Source: Pilimelia anulata (GTDB lineage Bacteria > Actinomycetota > Actinomycetes > Mycobacteriales > Micromonosporaceae). From it: a stretch of DNA of 64,000 nucleotides. The position numbers were made by a program, and so were the translations under genes. Shown one piece after another: positions 34,391-42,021 of this stretch. The notes under the pieces are model-generated. The model did no database searches and was not told the DNA's origin. It saw only the letters and a list, made by a program, of their open reading frames with translations. The first letter of the stretch is position 1. Each line of letters starts with the position of its first letter. The stretch is taken from contig NZ_BMQB01000009.1 in NCBI RefSeq assembly GCF_014647895.1, positions 1 through 64,000 on the forward strand, given 5' to 3'.

Positions 34391-35620
34391 ATGCCACTGC
34401 CGAGAATCGCCGTCGCCACCGCCCTGGCCGCCGCGGCGGCGCTGCCGCTCCCGGCCGCCGCCGCCCCGCCCGCGCCCGTACCGGCCGGGCCGCCGGCGGT
34501 CGGGTCCGTCGTGCCGGGCAGCCACGTCGTCGTCCTGCGCGACGCGCCGTACGCCCGGGCCGCCGACGCCGCCGCGGCCGTCGACCGCACCGCCCGCGCG
34601 CTCGCCGCCGCCGGCGGGGGCGCGGTCGGCCACACGTACAGCGCCGCGCTGCACGGCTTCCAGCTCCTCGGCGACGCGGCCGCCGCCGCCCGGGTCGCGG
34701 CCGACCCGCGGGTGGCCGCCGTCGTCGCGGACCGGGTGTCCGCGGTGGCGCTCGCCGACGTACCGGCCGGCACCCAGGCCGACGCGCCGTGGGGACTGGA
34801 CCGGATCGACCAGGCGAAGCTGCCGCTGGACCGGCAGTACCGGTACCCCGCCTCGTCGTCCGCCGTGCACGTCTACGTGCTGGACACCGGCGTGCGGGCG
34901 ACGCACACCCAGTTCGGCGGGCGGGTGACCGGCGGGTTCGACGCGGCCGAGGGCAAGTCCACCGACGACTGCCACGGGCACGGCACGGCCGTGTCCGGGA
35001 TGGTCGCCGGGCGCACGTACGGGGTGGCCAAGGGCGCGAGCATCCACCCGGTGCGGGTGATGCGCTGCGACGGCACCGGCAGCAACGCCACGATCATCAA
35101 GGGCATCGACTGGGTGACCGCGAACGCGGCCAAGCCGGCCGTGGCCAACATGAGCCTGATCGGCGCCGCGTACCCGCCGATGGACGCCGCGATCGACAAG
35201 TCGATCAAGTCCGGCGTGTTCTACGCCGTCGCCGCCGGCAACGGGCAGCCGCCGGGCAAGCCGGTGGACGCCTGCACCCAGTCCCCCGCCCGGGTGCCCG
35301 CGGCGCTGACCGTCGGCGCCACGCAGAACACCGACGCCGTCGCCGCGTTCAGCAACCACGGCACCTGCCTCGACCTGTACGCGCCGGGCGTCGGCCTGGA
35401 GACCGCGTGGAAGGACGACGACAACGCCACCAAGACCGCCAGCGGGACCTCGCTCGCCGCGCCGATGGCCGCCGGCGCCGCCGCGCTGGTGCTGACCGCG
35501 AACCCGGCCCGGACGCCCGCCGAGGTGCACGCCGACCTGGTCGGCGCCGCGACGCCGGGCGCGGTCACCGACCCGCCGGCCAACACCGCCAACCGGCTGC
35601 TGAACGTCACCCGCCCCTGA
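34391..35620 (+). CDS. secreted subtilase (S8, proteinase K-like) with I9 propeptide
   Basis: 409 residues. Signal peptide, then an inhibitor I9-type prodomain (about 35-125: SHVVVLRDAPYARAADAAAA through AADPRVAAVVADR). Catalytic Asp165 in VYVLDTGVRATH, His197 in HGHGTAVSG, Asn in VAAGNGQ and Ser354 in SGTSLAAPMAAG. Cys residues around DDCHGHG and MRCDG suggest a disulfide as in proteinase K relatives. ATG at 34391 has GGGA 6 bases upstream. Unlike the first subtilase it has a propeptide and no Trp-rich tail. Confidence 0.93.
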   Translation: MPLPRIAVATALAAAAALPLPAAAAPPAPVPAGPPAVGSVVPGSHVVVLRDAPYARAADAAAAVDRTARALAAAGGGAVGHTYSAALHGFQLLGDAAAAARVAADPRVAAVVADRVSAVALADVPAGTQADAPWGLDRIDQAKLPLDRQYRYPASSSAVHVYVLDTGVRATHTQFGGRVTGGFDAAEGKSTDDCHGHGTAVSGMVAGRTYGVAKGASIHPVRVMRCDGTGSNATIIKGIDWVTANAAKPAVANMSLIGAAYPPMDAAIDKSIKSGVFYAVAAGNGQPPGKPVDACTQSPARVPAALTVGATQNTDAVAAFSNHGTCLDLYAPGVGLETAWKDDDNATKTASGTSLAAPMAAGAAALVLTANPARTPAEVHADLVGAATPGAVTDPPANTANRLLNVTRP

Positions 35621-35656
35621 CCCCGGCCCCACCCACCCCGACCGGAGGTACCACCC

Positions 35657-36406
35657 ATGCGCCGCATCCCCGCCATCCCGCCCCGCCCGGCCGACACCCG
35701 CCCGCCGCGCACCGCCGCACCCCTGCGCCGCGGCGCCCTCGGCCGCGGCACGGCCGCCGTCCTGTTCGCCGCGCTCGCCGCGCTGCCCGCGGCCACCCCC
35801 GCCGCGGCCGACCCCGGGCACGGGATCATCGGCGGGGCCGACGCCGCCGACCCGGTCCCCTGGGCCGCGGCGCTGGGCAACTGCAGCGCCTCGCTCATCG
35901 CCCCGCAGTGGGTGCTGACGGCGAAGCACTGCGCGACCGCGCCCGGCGCCGCGGTGGCCGTCGGCCGGGCCGACCGGACGCAGGGCGAGCGGTACACCGT
36001 CGGCTCGGTCGCCCGCTCGACCAACTCCGACCTGACCCTGCTCAAGCTCGACCGGGCGGTGCCGAACGCGCAGCCGGCCCGGCTCGCCGAGGCCGACCCG
36101 GCGGTCGGCACCGCTGTCGCCATCTTCGGCTGGGGCCGCACCTGCCAGGGCAACTGCCCCGCCACCACGGTGCTGAAGACCGCGCAGATGACGTACGTGC
36201 GGCCGGAGAAGGACTCGACCGGGGCGCCGGTGCTGTACCTGGAGAAGATCACCGGCTCGCCGTGGATGGGCGACTCGGGCGGGCCGGCGTTCGTCGACGG
36301 GGTGCAGGTCGGCGTGCTCTGGGCCGGCAACAAGGGCAAGACCGACGCGTACTACAGCAGTGTGGCCAACGGCCGCGCCTGGATCCGCTCGGTCGCGGGG
36401 GTGTGA
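35657..36406 (+). CDS. secreted trypsin-like serine protease (S1)
   Basis: 249 residues. A long Arg/Pro-rich n-region followed by a hydrophobic signal (to about residue 50), then the activation-type site IIGGADAADPVPWAAALG. Triad His91 in TAKHC, Asp125 in NSDLTLLKL and Ser207 in MGDSGGP. The S1-pocket region before the Ser is not classic (KITGSPWMGDSGG), so trypsin specificity is uncertain. GGAGG lies 9 bases before the ATG. It follows the second subtilase by 36 bases, so likely co-transcribed. Confidence 0.92.
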   Translation: MRRIPAIPPRPADTRPPRTAAPLRRGALGRGTAAVLFAALAALPAATPAAADPGHGIIGGADAADPVPWAAALGNCSASLIAPQWVLTAKHCATAPGAAVAVGRADRTQGERYTVGSVARSTNSDLTLLKLDRAVPNAQPARLAEADPAVGTAVAIFGWGRTCQGNCPATTVLKTAQMTYVRPEKDSTGAPVLYLEKITGSPWMGDSGGPAFVDGVQVGVLWAGNKGKTDAYYSSVANGRAWIRSVAGV

Positions 36407-36527
36407 CCGTGACTTGCCAGTACCCGCGCCCGCGTTGCCCGGGCCGGCGCGCCGATCGATACTCCTGGCCTGTCGTCGGCGCCGCGACCCCGGTCGTGGG
36501 CGCCCGCGCCGAGGGGGAGGTGCTGCG

Positions 36528-38216
36528 GTGACGAGGCTGGCCGTGCTGCTGCTGCCCGCCCTGCTGCTGGTCGCCGCCCCGACCCCGCCCGCCGTCGCGG
36601 CGCCGCGCGCGCTCGCGCAGAAGGTGTTCGTGGAGTCCCCGGTGGACTCCGACGGCGACGGCCGGGCGGACCGGATCGCCGTCCGGGTCTCGCTGCCGCC
36701 GGCCGCCCGGCGCGGCGCGCGGGTCCCGTCGATCCTCACGGTCACGCCGTACAACGGGGCGTTCAACCCGTACCCGTACCACGACCGGGACGTCGACCGG
36801 CTGCCCCAGGAGGCCCCCGGCACCGGCCCGGCCGCCCGCCGGGTCGCCGCCGGCGACGCCGCCGGCGACCGGATGCGGGCCGCGGCGCTGGCCGCCCGGC
36901 TCGACGGCCGCTTCGTCGCCCGCGGGTACGCCGAGGTGGAGGCGCAGAGCCTCGGCACCGGCGAGTCCGACGGCTGCCCGAGCAGCGGCGGCCCCGACGA
37001 GGTGCGGGCCGCCGCCGCGGTCGTGGACTGGCTGACCGGCCGGGCCCGGGCGTTCGACGCCGCCGGCGCGCCGGTCGCCGCCGACTGGAGCAGCGGCAGC
37101 GTCGGGATGACCGGCGCGTCGTACGACGGGTCGCTGGCCAACGCCGTGGCCGCCGCCGGCACCCCCGGCCTCAAGGCGATCGTGCCGATCGCGGCGATCT
37201 CCAACTGGTACGACTACTACCGGGCGAACGGCCTGGTCGTCGGCGCCGCCGACGCCGGCGGGGACCTCGACACGCTGGCGCAGAAGGTGGCCAAGCGGCC
37301 GCGGGAGTGCGCCGCGCAGCTCGCCGCGATCCTGGCCGGCGAGGACCGGGCCACCGGCGACTACACGCCGTACTGGCGGGAGCGCGACTACCTGCGCACG
37401 GTCGACCGGGTCACCGCCGCGGTGTACGTCGTGCACGGCCACAACGACTGGAACGTGCGGGCCGCGCAGTACGGCGCCTGGTTCCACGCCCTCGCCGCCC
37501 GCGGCGTGCCGCGCCGGATCTGGCTGCACCGGGGCGCGCACGACATCCCCACCTCGCTGGAGTACCGGCTGTCGGTGGAGAAGTGGTTCGACCGGTTCGT
37601 CAAGGGCGTCGACACCGGCGTGCCGACCGAGCCGATGGCGACCGTCCAGGACCAGCACGGGACCGTCCGGACGGCGCGCTCCTGGCCCGACCCGGCCGCC
37701 CGCACGGTGACGCACCCGCTGGCCGCGCTCGGCGCCACCGGCCCGCGCACGTTCACCGACAACGGCCGCAAGCTCAGGATCACCGACCTGGTGGCCGATC
37801 CGGACGCCGACCACCCCCACCGCCTCGTGTACCGGCTGCCGGCGCAGGGCCGGGCCGTGCGGCTGGTCGACGCGCCGACGGTGACCCTGCGGGTGGCCGT
37901 GCCGAACCGGACGGCCGCCAACCTGACCGCCCTGCTCGTCGACTACGACGGCGGCCGCCCGACGATCGTCACCCGCGGCTGGGCGGACCCGCAGAACCAC
38001 GTCGACGTCGCCCGCGGCGAGCCGCTGGTGCCCGGCCGGGACTACACCGTCCGGTTCGCGATGCAGCCCAAGGAGTACCTGTTCGGCCCGCAGTCCCGGA
38101 TCGGCCTGGTCGTGCTGTCCACCGACAACGCAAACTCGCTGCGCCCGCCGCCCGGTACCGAGCTGCGGATCACGCCGGACGGCAGCAGCCTCGCGCTCCC
38201 GCTGGTGGGTGCGTGA
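36528..38216 (+). CDS. secreted Xaa-Pro dipeptidyl-peptidase (S15)
   Basis: 562 residues. Signal peptide (about 1-24), then the CocE/NonD-PepX fold: Ser198 in GMTGASYDGSLAN, Asp307 in HGHNDWNV and His338 in HRGAHDI, with a C-terminal jelly-roll domain from about residue 400 (VTLRVAVPNRTAANLTALLV). It removes N-terminal X-Pro dipeptides from extracellular peptides, complementing the endoproteases next to it. GTG at 36528 with GGGGGAGG 7 bases upstream. Its stop shares one base with the next ATG (TGATG). Confidence 0.9.
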   Translation: MTRLAVLLLPALLLVAAPTPPAVAAPRALAQKVFVESPVDSDGDGRADRIAVRVSLPPAARRGARVPSILTVTPYNGAFNPYPYHDRDVDRLPQEAPGTGPAARRVAAGDAAGDRMRAAALAARLDGRFVARGYAEVEAQSLGTGESDGCPSSGGPDEVRAAAAVVDWLTGRARAFDAAGAPVAADWSSGSVGMTGASYDGSLANAVAAAGTPGLKAIVPIAAISNWYDYYRANGLVVGAADAGGDLDTLAQKVAKRPRECAAQLAAILAGEDRATGDYTPYWRERDYLRTVDRVTAAVYVVHGHNDWNVRAAQYGAWFHALAARGVPRRIWLHRGAHDIPTSLEYRLSVEKWFDRFVKGVDTGVPTEPMATVQDQHGTVRTARSWPDPAARTVTHPLAALGATGPRTFTDNGRKLRITDLVADPDADHPHRLVYRLPAQGRAVRLVDAPTVTLRVAVPNRTAANLTALLVDYDGGRPTIVTRGWADPQNHVDVARGEPLVPGRDYTVRFAMQPKEYLFGPQSRIGLVVLSTDNANSLRPPPGTELRITPDGSSLALPLVGA

Positions 38217-39070
38217 TGGCGGGCCCGGCGGCGGCCGCCCGCGGTGGGCGCGGGCGGCCGCCCCGCCGGGGGGCCCGGGCGCTCGCGGCGGGCGTACTGA
38301 TCGCGGCCGGCGCCGCCGCGGCGGCCGGTCCCGCCGGGGCGGCGCCGGCCGGCCCGGGCACCCGGATCATCGGGGGGCGGCCGGCGGCCGAGGGGGCGTA
38401 CCCGTGGATGGTGCGGCTGGGCTTCGGCGCCAGCGGCCAGTGCGGCGGGTCGCTGGTGTCGCCGGACATCGTGATCACCGCGCACCACTGCCTCGAGTAC
38501 GCCAAGGGCCTCACCGCCGACATCGGCCGGGTCCGCTGGAAGGACGCCGAGCCGGCCGGCGCCCGGCGCACCTCGACGCCGGACCGGTGGCGGCTCGGCG
38601 GCGGCCCGAAGGTCGGCGACTGGGCCGTCGTGCGGCTGGACCGCCCGTACGCCGGCGCCGCGCCGGTGGCGCTCCCCCGCGACGGCGCGCTCGACGCGGC
38701 GCCGGCGTTCCGGGCGCTCGGCTGGGGGCACACCGAGCCGACCGGGAGCCCCAACTCCGAGACGCTCAACGAGGTGGACCTGCCGCTGGTCGGCCAGAAC
38801 CGGTGCCCCGACTTCAACGGCAAGAAGGAGGGCTGGGAGATCTGCGCCGGGGACTGGGACAACGGCGGGATCGACTCCTGTACGAACGACTCCGGCGGCC
38901 CGCTGATCGCCCGCGACGGCGAGCGGTGGGTCCTGGTCGGGATCGTGAGCTGGGGCTGGGGCTGCGCGCAGAAGCAGCGGCCCGGCCACTACGTGGCGGT
39001 CAGTCGCCGGCTGGCGCAGTTGCGGGCGGCGATCGTCGAGCTGGGCGGCCAACCGCCGCCCGGCTGGTGA
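38216..39070 (+). CDS. secreted trypsin-like serine protease (S1)
   Basis: 284 residues. An Arg-rich, possibly twin-arginine-type start (RGGRGRPPRRGARALAAG) and a hydrophobic core, then RIIGGRPAAEGAYPWMVRLG. Triad His91 in TAHHC, Asp135 in KVGDWAVVRLD and Ser226 in CTNDSGGPL; cysteine positions match chymotrypsin-fold disulfides (QCGGSL, HHC, EICAGD, GWGCAQ). SWGWGCAQKQRPGHYVAVS is the usual strand after the active site. Translationally coupled to the S15 gene. Confidence 0.93.
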   Translation: MAGPAAAARGGRGRPPRRGARALAAGVLIAAGAAAAAGPAGAAPAGPGTRIIGGRPAAEGAYPWMVRLGFGASGQCGGSLVSPDIVITAHHCLEYAKGLTADIGRVRWKDAEPAGARRTSTPDRWRLGGGPKVGDWAVVRLDRPYAGAAPVALPRDGALDAAPAFRALGWGHTEPTGSPNSETLNEVDLPLVGQNRCPDFNGKKEGWEICAGDWDNGGIDSCTNDSGGPLIARDGERWVLVGIVSWGWGCAQKQRPGHYVAVSRRLAQLRAAIVELGGQPPPGW

Positions 39071-39071
39071 A

Positions 39072-39120
39072 CCGGCCGCCGCCGGCCGCGCCCGGGGGGC
39101 GTGCGGCCGGCGGCGGTCGG
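39072..39120. terminator. long GC hairpin between convergent genes
   Basis: CCGCCGCCGGCCGC (39076-39089) / GCGGCCGGCGGCGG (39103-39116), 14-bp perfect core extended on both sides with one G-U pair; 13-base loop. It lies between the S1 protease and the small secreted protein gene on the other strand. Confidence 0.6.
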
Positions 39121-39127
39121 GACCCGG

Positions 39128-39424
39128 TCAGCCGATCGCGTTGACGACGGTCGCCACCTGCTTGCTGTTGCTCTGCGCCGGGCAGTCGGCCTTGCCGACG
39201 TCGGCGAGCTGCTTGGTCAGGACGTCCACGTCGACCACGCAGACGGCCGCGGCGACGGGGATGCTGAGGTTGTTGAGGATGGCCACCTGGTTGCCGTTCA
39301 CGGCGTCCTTGATGGAGATGTTCACCAAGCCGGACGCGGCGGCGGCCGGGGACGGGGCGAGGGCGGCCGGGGCGAGCGCCGCGCAGCCGACGACCAGGGC
39401 GGCAAGGGCCTTCTTCGTGCGCAT
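39128..39424 (-). CDS. small secreted protein with one cysteine pair
   Basis: 98 residues. Signal peptide MRTKKALAALVVGCAALAPA, cleavage probably near AAAAS; the mature part is about 65 residues: GLVNISIKDAVNGNQVAILN, then IPVAAAVCVVDVDVLT and ADCPAQSNSKQ. The Asn/Val pattern with two cysteines resembles the small surface-active or coat-like proteins of actinomycetes in general style (chaplin/rodlin-sized), but it lacks their exact motifs, so I assign no family. ATG at 39424 has GAGAGGA 6 bases upstream. Confidence 0.75.
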   Translation of the reverse strand: MRTKKALAALVVGCAALAPAALAPSPAAAASGLVNISIKDAVNGNQVAILNNLSIPVAAAVCVVDVDVLTKQLADVGKADCPAQSNSKQVATVVNAIG

Positions 39425-39549
39425 ATCTATTCCTCTCGTACACTGTGGACGATGCGGGTTCGATGCGCTGTGGCGCACCGGGTACGGCGATACCCGGCCC
39501 GGAGATCGTCATGCCGAGAGTGAAAATCGGTCGTTCACGGGCGCGCGGT

Positions 39550-40002
39550 TCACACCCCGGCGGCGGGCCCCGCGGGGCGGGTCCCGGCGCGGGCGCGCAG
39601 GGCCTCGTTGCACTCGACGAAGCCGCGCGCCGTCCGGTCGAGGGTGCCGCGCAGCAGCGGGACGAGCAGGCCGGTGAACCGCTCGCGGTGCCCGACGACC
39701 GTGCGGTCGCCGTCGGCGTCGAGGACGAACTCGTGCACGCCGGCGAACAGCCCCGGCACCGGCGCGGCGCCGCGCCAGCTCAGCCGCCGCCCCGGCTCCA
39801 CCGCCCGGACGGTGGGCGTGAACGTCATCGCCCGGCCGCCGGGCGGCCGGATCCGGACGGTCAGCCGGGCGCCGACGACCGCGGCGCCGCTGATCGAGAC
39901 GATGAACGGGTTCCACAGCGGGTACGCCCCGAAGTCCAGCAGCGTCCGCCAGACGACGTCGACGGGGGCCGCCACGACCACGGAGGTGTCGATGATTCGC
40001 AC
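39550..40002 (-). CDS. SRPBCC (START-like) domain protein
   Basis: 150 residues: VRIIDTSVVVAAPVDVVWRT opens a helix-grip fold, then DFGAYPLWNPFI, SWRGAAPVPGLFAGVHEFVL and a C-terminal long helix (LLRGTLDRTARGFVECNEAL). Binds a hydrophobic ligand or acts as a polyketide cyclase-like or stress protein; the ligand is unknown. GTG at 40002 has no clear Shine-Dalgarno, but CACAAT lies at -12 to -7, so the mRNA may be leaderless. Divergent from the next hydrolase gene. Confidence 0.85.
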   Translation of the reverse strand: MRIIDTSVVVAAPVDVVWRTLLDFGAYPLWNPFIVSISGAAVVGARLTVRIRPPGGRAMTFTPTVRAVEPGRRLSWRGAAPVPGLFAGVHEFVLDADGDRTVVGHRERFTGLLVPLLRGTLDRTARGFVECNEALRARAGTRPAGPAAGV

Positions 40003-40234
40003 CGCCGTATTGTGCCCCGCCGGCGCGCGATCGGCCCGGCCCGCGCGCTGAGCGTCCTCGCACCCGCGGCCGGTGTAACGCCCCGCTCCCCTTCCACGAT
40101 AGGGCGGCCGGGCGCCGGGCGCCCAGCGGGGATTCCCGGCTGTGCGCAGGGCGGTGGATCGGCCGCGTTCGGCCGCGGCGCGGCCGGCCGGATTGCTAGC
40201 GTTCCCGGCCGTTGACCGGCGAGGGGAGCAGCGC

Positions 40235-41119
40235 ATGACCGAGGAACTGGCCCGCGGCGTCGGGCCGGCGGGGATCGACATCGCGTACGAGCGGCTGGGC
40301 GACCCGACCGGCCCGCCGGTGCTGTTGATCATGGGTGGTGGCGCCCAGATGATCAACTGGCCGGACGGGTTCTGCGCGGCGCTGGGCGAGCGCGGGCTGG
40401 CCGTGGTCCGGTTCGACAACCGGGACACCGGCCGGTCCACCCACCTGCCCGACGCCCCGGTGCCGGACGTGCCCGCCGCGCTGGCCGGCGACCTGTCCTC
40501 GGCCCCGTACACGCTGTCGGACCTGGCCGCCGACACCGTCGGCCTGCTCGACGCCCTCGGCTGGGACGGCGCCCACCTCGTCGGCGCGTCGCTCGGCGGG
40601 ATGGTGGCGCAGACGGTCGCGCTGGAGCACCCGGCCCGGGTCCGGTCGCTGACCTCGATGTTCTCGACCACCGGCGACCCGGCCGTCGGCCGGACCGACC
40701 TCGCCGCGCTCGCCCCGCTCGGCGCCCCGCCGGACGACCGGGACGGGTACGTGGCCTGGCAGGTCGCGGCGGTGCGGGCGATCGGCTCGCCGGGGTACGC
40801 GGACGACGCCGCCGCGGTGGCCGAGCGGGCGGGGCGGGCGTACGACCGCGGGCACGACCCGGCCGGGATGCTGCGCCAGGCGGTCGCGGTCGTCGCCTCC
40901 GGCGACCGGACGGCCCGACTGGGCGCGCTGCGGGTGCCGACGCTGGTCGTGCACGGCACCGACGACCGCATGATCGACGTCAGCGGCGGGCGGGCGACGG
41001 CCGCCGCGATCCCCGGCGCCGCGCTGGTGACGTACCCGGGCATGGGCCACAGCCTGCCGCGCGACCTGTGGCCGGAGCTGGCCGACCGGATCGCCGCCCT
41101 GGTCCGTCGCGCCGAGTGA
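40235..41119 (+). CDS. alpha/beta hydrolase (RdmC-like esterase family)
   Basis: 294 residues. IMGGGAQMINWPDGFC and VVRFDNRDTGRSTHLP near the N-terminus, Ser nucleophile in LVGASLGGMVAQTVA, Asp in VVHGTDDRMI and His in GMGHSLPRDL. This subfamily includes aclacinomycin methylesterase-type enzymes as well as many of unknown substrate. ATG at 40235 has GAGGGGAGC at a good distance. It stands alone between divergent and unrelated genes. Confidence 0.88.
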   Translation: MTEELARGVGPAGIDIAYERLGDPTGPPVLLIMGGGAQMINWPDGFCAALGERGLAVVRFDNRDTGRSTHLPDAPVPDVPAALAGDLSSAPYTLSDLAADTVGLLDALGWDGAHLVGASLGGMVAQTVALEHPARVRSLTSMFSTTGDPAVGRTDLAALAPLGAPPDDRDGYVAWQVAAVRAIGSPGYADDAAAVAERAGRAYDRGHDPAGMLRQAVAVVASGDRTARLGALRVPTLVVHGTDDRMIDVSGGRATAAAIPGAALVTYPGMGHSLPRDLWPELADRIAALVRRAE

Positions 41120-41367
41120 CGGCCCGATGCCGCGGTCCACCGGAATTCCGGTCGACCGCGCGGCACAATTTCCCGGTGAGCGGGACTGTCCCGGCCCGGA
41201 TCTCCGGCCCGGGCGCACCATCGGCCCCGCCGGCCCCGCCGGCCCCGGACCCGGTCGCCGCCGGTCCCGGTGCCGTGGGCGATGACGCCGGGCCCCGGCG
41301 GGGCGGCCCCTCGCCGCCCCGCGGCGCATCCGGTCAGGCCGCCGGCGGACCTGCCGATGGTGGACGG

Positions 41368-42021
41368 GTGCAGTGTGCGCGCCCGGTGGGCCGCCGGACG
41401 GTCCGCGGAGCCGGCTCCGCGGACGGCTTCACGCTGGTCGAGGTCCTGGTCGCCGCGGCGCTCGTGGCTGCTGTGCTGATCCCGATCACCGCCTTCCTGG
41501 TCCGGGCCGTCCGGACCACCGACGCGCAGGGGGCGCTCCAGGAGGCGACCCGACTCGCCGCCGACGGCCTGGACAGCATCCGCGCGATGCCCGCCGCCGC
41601 GCTGGTCAGGGGCCGCGATGCCGGGTCCGTCGCCGCGCAGTGGGCCACGGCGCCCGCCGCCGTGCGCGAGTCGCTCGCCGGGATGACCCCCGCCAGCGAC
41701 CCGGCCGCCGCGGCCGGGGCCGGGGCCGGCGCGGCCGTCCCGACCATCCCCGTACCGTACGCCGGGCGGACCGGACCCGCGTTCACCCGCACGTACTACG
41801 TCGGCCGGTGCTGGCAGGCGAGCGCGGACAGCGGCTGCGCCGCGCCGGCGGTCGGGAACCCTTTCCTGCGGGTCGTCCTCGCCGTTACCTGGACCGGCCG
41901 GGACTGCCCCGCCGACGGCTGCGTCTACCGGGCGGCCGCCGTCCGGACGGCCGCCGCCACGGACCCGTACTTCCCACCCGTCGCGCTGCTCCGGACGGGC
42001 GCCGCGCCGGTGGCGGCGTGA
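41368..42021 (+). CDS. type IV prepilin-like (pseudopilin) protein
   Basis: 217 residues from this start. A short positively charged leader ends in Gly at GSADG, followed by FTLVEVLVAAALVAAVLIP, the classic prepilin peptidase site with Glu5 and a long hydrophobic helix. The rest is a helical spine (LQEATRLAADGLDSIRAMPA) and a globular part with two Cys-containing segments (GRCWQASADSGCA, GRDCPADGC). GTG at 41368 gives a typical 20-residue leader; an upstream in-frame GTG at 41176 with CACAAT at -12 to -7 would add 64 low-complexity residues. No pilus ATPase or peptidase gene is nearby. Overlaps the next gene by GTGA. Confidence 0.8.
   Translation: MQCARPVGRRTVRGAGSADGFTLVEVLVAAALVAAVLIPITAFLVRAVRTTDAQGALQEATRLAADGLDSIRAMPAAALVRGRDAGSVAAQWATAPAAVRESLAGMTPASDPAAAAGAGAGAAVPTIPVPYAGRTGPAFTRTYYVGRCWQASADSGCAAPAVGNPFLRVVLAVTWTGRDCPADGCVYRAAAVRTAAATDPYFPPVALLRTGAAPVAA

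Noticed and set aside
41176..41367. Earlier GTG start for the prepilin gene with CACAAT at -12 to -7
   Set aside because: It would place 84 mostly low-complexity residues before the prepilin cleavage site; GC3 of this part is lower than in the gene body. Kept as an alternative only.
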